64,000 nucleotides of DNA, taken from contig BLAL01000215.1 of assembly GCA_015698045.1 (NCBI GenBank), positions 744,001-808,000 of the forward strand, given 5' to 3'. Position numbers and translations under genes: made by a program. Origin of the DNA: Rhizophagus clarus. Taxonomy: Eukaryota; Glomeromycota; Glomeromycetes; Glomerales; Glomeraceae. Positions 12,430 to 22,500 of this stretch are shown here, piece by piece (position 1 is the first letter of the stretch; each line of letters opens with the position of its first letter). The notes beneath the pieces were generated by a model that was not told the origin of the DNA, made no database searches, and saw only the letters and a program-made list of their open reading frames with translations.

Positions 12430-14030
12430 ATTCAGTAACAAAAAAGATAAAATAAAAAAAGAAACATTAGTTATGTTTCTTCAATATATTAAAAAATCCC
12501 TCCTCTCAGAATTACAATAATTTCAAATCAGAGTTTGTCCAAAATCTGGCAACCTAAAAAAAGAAGGAATGTTTAGTAATGTTTCTTAGAAAATATAACA
12601 AAAAACACGCTTTCCAACACCCTTTTTACCTAAATTCAAAAGTCCAGGTTCGTAATTTTTGTCTGACAACCTAAAAAAAGAAGAAAGAAACGGTAGTTTC
12701 TTAAAGAAAAGAATATATGAAAAATCCCCTCTCCTCTTACCTTAATTCTAAATTTCAGTTTTAATATTTCGGTATTCATAATTCATGTATTCTTTTTAAT
12801 AATGAAATAAATAAAATAATTTTTTTTATAGAAAAAAATGAAAAAAAAGTTTTTTTTTTAAAAAATAAAAAATAAAAAAATAAAGTTTTTAAATGAAAAA
12901 AAAACGGTTTAAAAAATCGAAAAAAAATTTTTTTTTTTTAAAAAAAAAGCGAATGAATTCGGCTTAAAAAAAGTTATCTTTTTAAAAATGATCAATGAAC
13001 CAAATATTTTTTAATGCAAAAGTATCAATATATAGAACCTTAAACTTTTAAAAAAAAAATAAGAAAAATTCGTTCAAATTTTTCTTGATACTGTAGATTT
13101 TAATTAAATTATTAAAAATTGTGCATCATTAATTTTGATATGCTTATTTCTCTATTTGTTCAGCATTTTGGAAAATCATTAAACCAGCATATAGTACAAA
13201 ATGGGAGTTCTGAGGTCATTTTTTCCAATTAGGTATAATTAGTGTAAGCCTCTACCAGCTTATTTCCTGATATACGAAATTTATGTAATCTTTTTTTAAC
13301 CCCAAATTTATTTTCAAGACCAGGAAATATATCAAAATATGATATTGAATTTAAGTTTTAAATCAGGCTGGGGCATAAATTTTGTTAATATATCCTTTTA
13401 CCCAATTTTTTAGTTTTTCAAGTTAAAGGAGATAACCCTCTTTGTTAACGCGTTAGCCAATTTTTAATCTCAAATAATATAACAAAAAAAGTATGCTATA
13501 TTGCTTGGGTTTAAAAAAGGCTAAGAGCACCGAGGACCGAAGTGTCTGAGCGTGCTTGCAGGCCGTAAATTCAAGCCCATTTTGCATATCAGATTTTATG
13601 TTATCCTAGAATTAATTCTAAAGCTAATTTATGTGTGTAAACAAAATAAAAAATTTACACTTAAGCTTGTCTTAGGTGTCAATTTTTTGTATTCGAAAAT
13701 AAAGTTAAAAGGATATTAACCATATTCTAGTATACCATTATTTTTGATATGCAGGAAGCCATTTTGGAGCCAATTCTTTCAAATAAGCATTAAGAAAAAA
13801 ATTTGGGTTAGGTGTAAAAAAAAAAAAAAAAAATTCACCAAGATAAGTCTTACACTCATAGGTGTAAAAAAAAATTCACCTGGTTAAGTCTCACCTTTAA
13901 ATTATATCAAATAGTGTACACAGGAACTTTGCAGAGCATTGAAGATGCAGAGAGAGCATGTACACAAAATAGGTTTAAGAACTCTGCAGAGCATCGAAGA
14001 TGTGAAGCAGAGCATGTATACAAGGAAGGT
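12430..14030 (+). repeat. Composite repeat module, copy A
   Basis: Starts with three units of about 125 bp carrying AAAGAAACATTAGTTATGTTTCTT-type motifs (12430-12760). A homopolymer-rich zone follows (12780-13080). Then comes a unique-looking segment (13220-13780) that matches 56390-56950 in the same orientation, including the 'AACACGCTGGCC'/'AACGCGTTAGCC', 'GCACCGAGGAC..AAGTGTC' and CCTAGAATTAATTCTAG blocks. It ends with AAGTCTCACC motifs and a repeated 'GCAGAGCAT..GA..GAGCATGTA' segment (13920-14030). Coding of the 14-19 kb block begins immediately downstream. Confidence 0.75.
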
Positions 14031-14037
14031 TGAACTA

Positions 14038-14280
14038 TTATACTTCCTGATATGTACCCAAGGCTCTATCTTGAAGCCTATTAATATATTGAATTACATA
14101 ATATCTGCTAGCATGTTTTCTACAAAGATCAGGTTTAGAGCTAGTCGACTTGCTACATACACTACAAGGAAAACGCTTCCTAGCTTTCCAATGTTCATGG
14201 CACCCTTCAGACTGATAGCAGGTACGCTCACAGACACCTCCAGTTCTGAGTAAATAGTTGCAGTAATATTCGCCTATCAT
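14038..14280 (-). CDS. Small Cys/His-rich protein, putative zinc-binding
   Basis: Starting at the internal Met (14280) gives 80 residues. The first Met of the open frame is at 14379, but that extra N-terminus is hydrophobic and overlaps the divergent gene. The product contains an ordered set of Cys and His: YYCNYLL, GVCERTCYQSEGCHEHW, then PCSVC and LCRKH. The CxxC..CxxH arrangement in the C-terminal half suggests a treble-clef or zinc-ribbon fold. It reads out of the block, divergent from 14362. A role in nucleic-acid binding is inference only. Confidence 0.5.
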   Translation of the reverse strand: MIGEYYCNYLLRTGGVCERTCYQSEGCHEHWKARKRFPCSVCSKSTSSKPDLCRKHASRYYVIQYINRLQDRALGTYQEV

Positions 14281-14361
14281 GGTAGTAAGAAATAAATATT
14301 TTATTTTAAACAAAAGTTTTTGTAATATTAATACAAGCACCAGAGTTGCAACTTTTACACA

Positions 14362-14745
14362 ATGAGTACACAAATTCAATTAACTAATACCAAGCCTACA
14401 TATCAAGAAATCGAACAGGCATTAATAAATGTAGTCAAGGCAGGCATCTACTATAGAAAACTAAAAGATGGTAAATTCATGCAATCATACAAAGAGCGAA
14501 TTAAAAAATTACGCCAGGCAGAGGATTCCCAAGAATATGTTCTCAAACTAGCCATGACCATATTCCCTAATGAAGCCAAATATCATAAAGTCAAAAATGA
14601 CTACAAAGAATTCTACGGGAAGGATCCAAAGATTCTTAATACCATTATGGAACTATATAAATTATACTATAAATTAGCCAAGGATTATTTTATTACCATT
14701 AAACAAATTGATGAAGAGACAGAAGACTTCTTATCATCACTTTAG
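14362..14745 (+). CDS. Anonymous helical protein of the integrase block
   Basis: 127-residue intact ORF, mostly helical, Lys- and Tyr-rich, with acidic C-terminus (EETEDFLSSL). No motif recognised. It is divergent from the Cys-rich ORF at 14038 and convergent with the integrase: 4 bp separate its stop from the integrase stop, an arrangement typical of compact mobile elements. Its uninterrupted frame contrasts with the decayed genes next to it. Confidence 0.5.
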   Translation: MSTQIQLTNTKPTYQEIEQALINVVKAGIYYRKLKDGKFMQSYKERIKKLRQAEDSQEYVLKLAMTIFPNEAKYHKVKNDYKEFYGKDPKILNTIMELYKLYYKLAKDYFITIKQIDEETEDFLSSL

Positions 14746-14749
14746 AGAT

Positions 14750-15845
14750 TTAATTTGTAAGCACCCACTGGGGAGGCAATTCAGTATCAAAGGGAATAAC
14801 CATTAACTCTTCTCGCACAAAAGATCTTTCTGGATGTTTGACTACATAATCATCATCATCAGTTAGTCCAAAGGGGACTTCTTCCAGCCAGTACAAGACC
14901 AGCTGATTTTTTTGCACCATAGATTCCCAGATATAATAAATACGTGGAGACCAATTCAAGTCACCAGCATGACGTCTCCCATCCTCTAAATCAATAGGAT
15001 ACAACAAATATCTTACTAATACATCGCTAGAAAGCTTTTCCTCATCAAAGCCTATAGGACCATCCCGAAGGTAAGAAGGCTTAGCAAAGACCTCTTTTTC
15101 CTTTATTGCATTAACAGGAGAAATACCAAGCTGACATGTGATAGAATTATTAATGTCCTCAACAACTATTGGCAAATTCTTTACCCAAGCCCTGGATCGT
15201 CTATCTAAAGTCAAGAGATCAGAAGCATCTTGGGAAGGAAATAGCTTTTCAACTAAGGTGCAATTATACCTTTCAACAATATCTATAGTATGCTTAGATT
15301 TGGCCTTCTGAATTTTCACACCATGCTCTTTCATTAATTTCTCACAATCATCTTTAAACTCTGATCCTCTATCAGTAATTAATAATTTCGGCCAAACCAA
15401 AGGACATTCAGGATCATCATAGATTTTCTCAAGTGATCAAGCAATAGTAGCAGAAGTTAAGATTCCCTGCCTATCCTTAACACTATATGCACCAATAGGG
15501 ATAGAGGCTTTATATCTCAAAGTCACGTCAACTATATTAAGGCAAAAAAGATAGGTAATTCGTCCTACTTTATCATAAGGCATGTAAAGAATATCTGCCT
15601 GGTGGACTTCATTGGGAGTAGTAATAGAGGTAAAACTTGCATAAGGAATATATTTAGGACGAGGCTTATGTATTTGGTGTACAGCCTATCTCTTAAGCCA
15701 GTCCCCCACTTCGTCTAAACTAAAATCATATCCAACTTTAAGAGAAGCTTTATGCAATTTTTTAGCATTTCGATGATAACCAATAGGCTGATAATAAATT
15801 TTTTTCAAAGCAATAGAAATATCAAGATTTCAAGCTTCATCAGAA
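14750..15845 (-). pseudogene. Retroviral-type integrase, three in-frame stops
   Basis: One continuous reading frame encodes a DDE integrase. The first acidic residue lies in an NEVHQADIL context (about 15620). The second is in LLITDRGSEF (about 15375), and the Glu is in IDIVERYNCTLVE (about 15265), with the usual integrase spacing. An N-terminal helical region precedes the core, and a C-terminal tail follows to 14750. The stops are a TGA near 15828, a TAG near 15690 (context KR*AVHQIHKP) and a TGA near 15437. They fit TGG, CAG and CGA codons hit by transitions. Homology looks closest to the integrases of Polinton/Maverick elements and Ty3-type retroelements. No N-terminal start codon is visible, so the 5' end is uncertain. 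Confidence 0.75.
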
Positions 15846-15867
15846 TCTATAAAAATAATAGGTAATA

Positions 15868-17792
15868 ATGGGAGTTAAGCAGACATATCTTGAACAACTA
15901 AACAGCAACTTTGATTTAGGGATAAAGTTAGTACAAAAGAAAATCCGCAAACTTGAAGAGGAAATTAAAGTCTGTGAGCGATATATTTCTCATCTTGAAA
16001 AGAATATACAATCTTATGATGAAGAAGTTAATCAGCTAAAGGATAAATGTAAGGTTATTCTAGGTGAACTTAAAAAATGTCAGGATCACCTGGAGCTAAA
16101 AGAGAAGGCATTAGTTATTCAAGATAATCGAATTATCCAGCTAGAAGACACAATAGATAAACTTAAATCTCGTATACAAGAATTATCTAAATCTAGTAAT
16201 AAACATTCTGAAGAAGAAGAACGACTAGAGGAAGAAAATATGGCCATACCTGATATTTTAATAAATATTGCTACAGCACTAGATCGGGTGGAAGCATATA
16301 TTGATGGGGATACATCATTTAACCCTAAAAATACACTAAATGGAATACGAATCTTATTAACAACTGCTCGTGGACTTATGCAAAGACATGCTTAAGATGC
16401 TATTAACATGCAAGGTTTATACCGTATAGCTAATGATCGAATCAATGGCCTTAGGAATGATTTAACAACTACTAGAAATCAATGTCTTCGAAGAGTTCAG
16501 CTACTGACTTTGGCATATAATAATGAGGTAAATGAGCGTTGACGTTAGTGGCAAATAGCTTAAGATAGGCAAACTAATGGTCAAAGAATAGCCTTAAGAA
16601 AGCAAAACCAAATAAATGTATTAGTAGGAGAAAAAGTAATCCTTCAGCTAATAAATCAGAGACGCAAAGCTGAGGCAGACTTAGCAGAATTCAATCAGGC
16701 ATTTGTATTTAATAGATACCAAAAATGGAAGGATAGGGAATTAAATTCACGACAAATTATTTTGAATTTACAAAACAATCCTTCAGGAAACATGGCTACA
16801 ATACAAGATGTCATGCATACATTAGCACCATTACTTGCACAATTACCTAATTATGATGGGCAGGAACCACCAGACGTATATTATCAAAAGCTTAGAAATA
16901 TAAATGAGATGGTACGTCCTTTAGCCGTTGCTGCCTTTAATGCCGCTGCAAGATGTCAAGTTATGATAAATAAGATGACAGGTAGGTTTGCACCTGTTCC
17001 TGCCAATGATCCTTAATCCAGCTATTAATACTGAACCTCTCTTTCTAAACTGGTTGCGAGAAAGATATAGAGAAGTTATGGTAGGGACTAACCAAAGTGC
17101 TATATTTGCTCTTGTTAATGAAAAGTTTTTAGAGACAGATACTCCAGATAGTTATGAAAAACGAATCAAACCACTAGTACAAGCAATGCCAGATGCTAAT
17201 GCCTTACCTTATCTATTTAATCAATTGCCTTCTAATTTAGAAATGAGAATTAGAATTGCTAATCCTGCTACAGTCATTGCATTTTTTACAGACTTGCGTA
17301 ATATATGGCATGAAAGTGCAGGCAAAAGAATACAAGCTCATACAATAGCTCCAGTTAATTATACAGCTCAACCACAAAAAGATGATTTTAAAATTCGTCT
17401 AGCAAGAGATTTGGCTTATACAGGAATAGGAATAGATGATGCAACATTAGAAAATTTTATTTATGAAGAACTTAAAAAGAGATTAGGAGGTCAAACAGCT
17501 CATGTTAGAAAGAGCCCCTTTACACCCAAAAGTGCATATGTCACGAAGAAAGTTGTTAGAAAAGTGGTACAAAGCTAAGCAAACCAGGAATTGCTCAGCA
17601 TGTAGAAAGGCTGATCATACAAAGGTTAATTGCCCCAAAGGCAAGCGGACTAAGAAGGTTAATCATGTATACCAGGATGAGGTAGAAGATCCTGAAGACT
17701 CTGAAGAAGAATACATAGAAGAATATATAGAGGATTCTGAAGAAGAAGAAGTAGAAAAAGATGACGAATATATTGATGCTGACAAATCCTGA
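15868..17792 (+). pseudogene. Coiled-coil/Gag-like protein with CCHC knuckle, broken
   Basis: A single frame from 15868 to about 17014 encodes a long coiled coil (residues about 1-110), a second helical region, and then a Gag-like globular part. Stops interrupt it at 16393 (TAA) and in a cluster at about 16540-16563 (TGA, TAG, TAA). The Gag-like part continues in another frame at 16988-17578 (LFLNWLRERYREVMVG, TPDSYEKRIKPLVQ), then shifts again to 17502-17792. That last piece carries a canonical C-x2-C-x4-H-x4-C zinc knuckle (CSACRKADHTKVNC) and a strongly acidic tail. The order coiled coil, capsid-like domain, knuckle is Gag-like. It would package nucleic acid in an intact element. It is plus strand, opposite to the integrase. 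Confidence 0.65.
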
Positions 17793-17836
17793 AACTGCTA
17801 TGCTGTAAAAAAAAAGTGGTACAAAGTGGAGTACCT

Positions 17837-18886
17837 ATGAAAAAGAGCGCCAAACCGAAAGAAGGAGTAACCAAGAAATCCCCTACTTCCAAATCTCGTG
17901 TTAGTAAATCATCAGACAATAGTCATGAAGCGTTTCGCATAGCTACAGATCAAATGTATCAAATAGCCTTAAAATCTTTTATATCATCATTAGTCCCCCA
18001 TTGTCCTAGAGCGATTCTTATAGAAATTTCAAAATTTATTAATACAATATTCTCCAAATTAAAAGACCATTGCTTAAATACTGTTATGCCAAATGATACA
18101 GTTAAAAGAAAGGAATTAGCATGGAAGAATGTTACAAGCAAAGTTCATGATATTTTGTTTCCACTATTGCAAGCAGTAAATACCAAGCAGAAGCCCCTTT
18201 TAGATATCCTATCAGAAGAGAATGCAAAGTCTTCAATCGATACCATGAATGGTATAATAGTTAATAATTCAGAGAATCATCAAGAGACCGCACCTTCCCA
18301 TATTCTAAACCATGCTATTAAGGCATATGCCCAGAGTCAGTCAGCAGAAAAAAAAAGTGACATAGTTCATATATACTGGCCCAAGCCTCTAGAGATAAAT
18401 TTTTTACAAATAAAGGATGCCGACGATGTTGCGACTATTTATTGTAAAATAGGAGGTTTGGTAATACCTTGCGCAATGATTGATACAGGCTCTGATTCTT
18501 CCATATTTTCCGATAACATTGCTGAACTTATCGAAGAGCTTTTAGGTATTAAAATTAATAGGAAAAAAATTCATGCGCTTAATGGAGTCGTAAGTCAATC
18601 CATATCCATCAGTACTATGGATAATGTATCCATAACAATTGGTTCTGGAGAAAATACAGCCACTATAACAGATGAATTTCCTGTTGTGCCTGCGAAAAAA
18701 GATCAGAATGGAAATGCTAAATCTTTAGTAATGCTTAGAATACAATGGCAATATCAGGCTGGATGGGAGCCTTTAATAAAAGGAGAATTTAAGGTCACAT
18801 CTAACAGAAAAACTATTACCATCCTCCTATCAGTTCACAAGTCCCAGCGTAATGTTTTACTGTGGGAAAACAGCCAGAATCTGTAA
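17837..18886 (+). CDS. Retropepsin-like aspartic protease protein
   Basis: The ATG at 17837 gives 349 aa; the frame is open a little further upstream. A basic N-terminus (KKSAKPKEG..) and a helical middle region precede a protease-like domain at about residues 190-310, with the catalytic signature AMIDTGSDSSIF (D-T-G-S) and a following hydrophobic strand. It follows the Gag-like gene by 45 bp on the same strand, the usual Gag-Pro order. No reverse transcriptase or RNase H follows. The frame is intact and might be a domesticated or recently active component. The retroviral-type protease fold is inferred from the DTG motif and context. Confidence 0.65.
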   Translation: MKKSAKPKEGVTKKSPTSKSRVSKSSDNSHEAFRIATDQMYQIALKSFISSLVPHCPRAILIEISKFINTIFSKLKDHCLNTVMPNDTVKRKELAWKNVTSKVHDILFPLLQAVNTKQKPLLDILSEENAKSSIDTMNGIIVNNSENHQETAPSHILNHAIKAYAQSQSAEKKSDIVHIYWPKPLEINFLQIKDADDVATIYCKIGGLVIPCAMIDTGSDSSIFSDNIAELIEELLGIKINRKKIHALNGVVSQSISISTMDNVSITIGSGENTATITDEFPVVPAKKDQNGNAKSLVMLRIQWQYQAGWEPLIKGEFKVTSNRKTITILLSVHKSQRNVLLWENSQNL

Positions 18887-19052
18887 AAAAAAACTAGCAG
18901 ACCGTACATGCATGCATTGTGGTAAAGAATTCCATTTTCCCTGTAGGTTAAAACAGCATTATAAAACAGTTAAGTGTTCAGATAGTGTTTCATCACAGAT
19001 CGGACAGTGTTCTGACAGTGTTTCAAACAGTGTTTCATCACAGATCGGATAA
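18852..19052 (+). CDS. C2H2-type zinc-finger ORF, probably truncated
   Basis: 66-residue ORF overlapping the end of the protease gene by 35 bp. It contains one finger of the form C-x2-C-x7-8-L-x2-H (CMHCGKEFHFPCRLKQHYK). This resembles in layout the finger at the start of the PolB gene at 59269 (CECCGKTLATPQKLRQHY). After the finger it ends in a short Ser/Gln repeat (about 30 bp direct repeat) and stops. I infer either an independent small protein or the broken 5' end of a PolB-like gene whose remainder was lost. Confidence 0.45.
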   Translation: MFYCGKTARICKKKLADRTCMHCGKEFHFPCRLKQHYKTVKCSDSVSSQIGQCSDSVSNSVSSQIG

Positions 19053-19698
19053 TGTTCAGACAGCAATCAGGAAAAAAATACAGTGCCTATTCGGCTATTT
19101 TTGGTATAATATAGCCTTTTGAAGTTCTTGAACGAGATTTCATTTGCCAAGAAAAATTTTTTTAATATATTATACAAAAATAAATACAAATGTTTGGGAC
19201 TTTGCCCATGATACATAATATCTAGGCCTATCGCACTACACGATACAAAATTATTCTTACAACAGATGAACAACAATATGATAATGCTCTAATCGATGTT
19301 ATGTATTAAAAAAAGAGGAAACCAAGTCCTGCGGTTGCATACACATCTCATCAGGAGTTTAAAAAAATTTTAAGTGAACACTATTAAATGGTACCTGCAA
19401 TGTGTTTTGAATTGCGACTTCAAGTACGCTAACTATTTGATTCTTGTTAACTGAATAACTTAGACAAGATTCACGTAAATAGCTGATTTATCAAAAAAGA
19501 ATAATGATCTTTACAACCTTTACCTTTAAAATAATTTCTTATATAATACCAACTTCATGTTCACTATAGTCAATGTGCCAACAATAAAAAGATCATAATA
19601 GATAAGATCAAAAAAAATTATTTTTTAATACATTAATTTAGAATAAAACTTCACCCATTAGTTTTAAAAATAAATAATATTTTTAATAAATTACAGTA
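19053..19698. other. Intergenic AT-rich DNA
   Basis: No supported gene. A small minus-strand ORF (19067-19276) has no recognisable content. This may be the boundary of the 14-19 kb block, but I found no terminal repeat here matching copy A. Confidence 0.4.
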
Positions 19699-21995
19699 CT
19701 ATCGAATATATATTTTTTGGGAATTGGGAAAATATAAAGTGTTGGTATTATTATAATAAAGAACTCTATTTTCATAATAAAGAAGTTCTTTGATTGATGA
19801 TGTCCCATTTTTACATACTCCCCCATCTTTTAATGTCTTACGAAAGAAATATGATACATGTTGGTGGTTCTTTTTCTCCACCGCGGCACAAAAAAAAGCC
19901 TTTAACCCCCATTTTTTATTATTTCTCATCATATCTGCTACATGATAAATCAAAACATGTATGTAGGGGGTAATCTCACTTGGAAGGTACAATCCTGAAA
20001 TAATCTCTTCGCCTACTATCCAGTTTCCCTTTGAAGGTAACAAAAAAAGAGCCAACCACTCTTTTGCAGATTTTTCAAAATCGTCAGGATTCGTATTATC
20101 ATTATGCAAATCATTATATAAATCAGAAAATTTGTTCCATAATTCTCTAATTTTAATTGCACGTGAAGGTGAAAAAAGCAATCCAAGATTAAATTCTTTC
20201 AATACTTTCATTTTATCCTCACCCATGAGCGAAGTGTAATTCCAACTTTCAGATCCTTTTCCTTTTTCCTTCCAAAACTGAAATTTAACCTTGATATGAT
20301 CCATTTCTTTAACAATAACACCACGTGCTAGATCATCAAATAGATCCATTTCTCGTAATTCATTCAGCATTAAGTTCCAAAGATGATCTGTAATTCTCAA
20401 CATGACATGAAGTTCATCAATCAGCCAGTGATCCAAAGGAATCATGTTAAAAAGAGGTACTTGTTGATGACCTTTATAAACTGTATAATCAAAATTTAAT
20501 TGTTCCATTGTTTTTGTCATTTTCCAATTGGTTTCCAATCTACCTCTTTCATCTTTAGAAGTTTCACACCAAGGACAAAAGTGTTTTGAATTTGCACCAT
20601 TAAAACCAAGACAAATGCATAAAAATTTCCAGTCAGATGAAAAATAAAAATTAAATTGCCAAATTATATCATTAATTTCTAATCCAAATTCTTTTAATTC
20701 ATGTAATTCTTTTAAAAATAATGCCATGGCATTTTTCAATGAATCATAATCTTCATTGCCAGGATATAAAACAGTTGTAAAATGTTTATCTGGAAAATGT
20801 AAATTTTTCCTATCATCAAGAATTGCGCATGTGACCATCACTTGCTTCACCTTTCTACCTACATTTCTTCCATCCCCCGATATTCTTAAATTAATAATAG
20901 GACATGTAGCATTCAAAACACCATCATTATTAAGTTTAGGTACTATATATTTCAAAATATCTTTAATGCTTCTACATCCTGCTTTTCCAATTGCACTAAC
21001 CATTTGGTTAACTATTTCTTCATCAATAATATGTGGTTCTTCATAAAAACCAATACCCACTCTTGTAGTCTGCATATTAATTAGTTTAATAGGAATTACG
21101 ACTTCCATTTCTTTATTTATTTGAATTTTTTCAGATGAAATCAGATATTCATGAGGTAATTTGTGCTCAATGGTGGCTAGACTTCGGTATGCTTCACGTG
21201 ATATTAAACTTTGATCAGTTGCCTGAACAATTGCCTGAACTTTTTGTTTCTTGTTTTCCTTATCTTGGTTCCTAAAATAAATCTCATATGATTTAGTATT
21301 AGTGGAAAATTTTAATGATTTAAGGTTGAGAATATCATTCTGATTGTAGTAATTTTTACTTTGGTCTTGAAAGTAATTTTGGATTTGTGTTGACAAATTT
21401 TTAGCACGTTTAGTAAGAGTAGAGTTGCTTGCTTCATTAACTGGTTTTAAAGCACTTCTGGTATGTTTATTAAGGATATAATTATTATTCCTATAATGTT
21501 TTTGTTCACGATTTCTCATAACATAGCATAATTGAAGTCCAAACAGGAGAATTCCTGAAGTTCAAGATGTCTTATTAGGAGTAATAACCTAATAATAAAA
21601 TACACATTAATTTCAACATTAATTACATTAATTAGCAATAATATAGCTTTATTTTTACTTATTTCATGTAGTAATGTTGCAGCATTTGATGCAGATTTAT
21701 CTGATCTCACTTGATTTTCAAAATTTTGACCAAAATACACATAAAATATTGGTATATTATTTATATAGTCAATTTTACACTTTACGGTTTTCTGATTTTC
21801 ACCTTTACCCCAAGTGGTTTGGACTTCATATTTGTCAGGAATCTTATATCTATGGCCTGAAGTATACTTTATATTGGAATCTGGAGGGTACACTCCTTCT
21901 TGAAATATAGTATAATGAAAGTTATGTTTTTCTTCTTTGTATAAAATGTTTGGCTCTTGAGGATAATTTGTGATTTCTTGAGAATATTTTGCCAT
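19699..21995 (-). CDS. Two-exon mobile-element-type protein, 730 aa
   Basis: Exon 1 is 21995-21659 and exon 2 is 21554-19699. The 104 nt intron has GT..CTTCAG ends and the join is in frame, restoring an ILLFGLQL segment. Conserved-looking features: RISGDGRNVGRK (about residues 345-357), FYFSSDWKFLCICLGFNGAN, FCPWCETS (CxxC), IPLDHWLIDELHVMLRITD and WNYTSLMGEDK, spaced as in one large globular enzyme. Acidic residues in DGR, DWK, DEL and ITD contexts could supply a catalytic triad, but I cannot assign a named transposase superfamily. I recall related proteins being repeated in glomeromycete and invertebrate genomes. There is no stop or frameshift, unlike most neighbours. The 760-bp-period array lies just upstream. 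Confidence 0.65.
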
Positions 21996-22500
21996 ATTAT
22001 AAATAGATATATTTGGAAAAAATATAGGCAATGATAAAAAAAACAAGTATAAATATTCAAAAAAAATATTTATGAGTGATGAAAAAATTGAGAGAAATGT
22101 ACGAAATATTAAATATATACAGGCAAAAAAAAAAATGTATGGAAAAATATATACAATGTGGTAAAATTATAAGAAATTATGAAAAAATGCCAAAAAAATA
22201 TAAACAGAAAAATAGCGAAAACGAAATAAAAAAAAAATAAAAAAAAAAATTTTTTTTTTTATTGATGCAAGGATGGAAACAATGAATATAAAATTTCCGT
22301 TTACATTTACAATATCAATATAAATATTTTTTTTTTCAATTAAATTCAGGATTTATTTAGCGGAATAGCAGTTTAATTATTTCCAAAAAGGGATAATATG
22401 ATACCAATATAATCATATGATGTTATTTTTATTTTTTTTATTTATACAGGCTATTATAAAATAGTTTAATTATTTCCATAAACAGATTTGATTATCTGAT
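21996..22500. other. AT-rich upstream region
   Basis: No gene. Long A and T runs (22225-22260) precede the tandem array. Confidence 0.4.

Noticed and set aside
10823-12520. Short plus-strand ORFs at 10823-11008 and 12335-12520
   Set aside because: Lys/Ile/Phe-rich translations of AT-rich DNA, expected by chance at this composition and partly within repeats.
15868-18886. Ordinary LTR retrotransposon (Gag-Pro-Pol)
   Set aside because: No RT or RNase H follows the protease, no LTR pair was recognised around the block, and the integrase is on the opposite strand.
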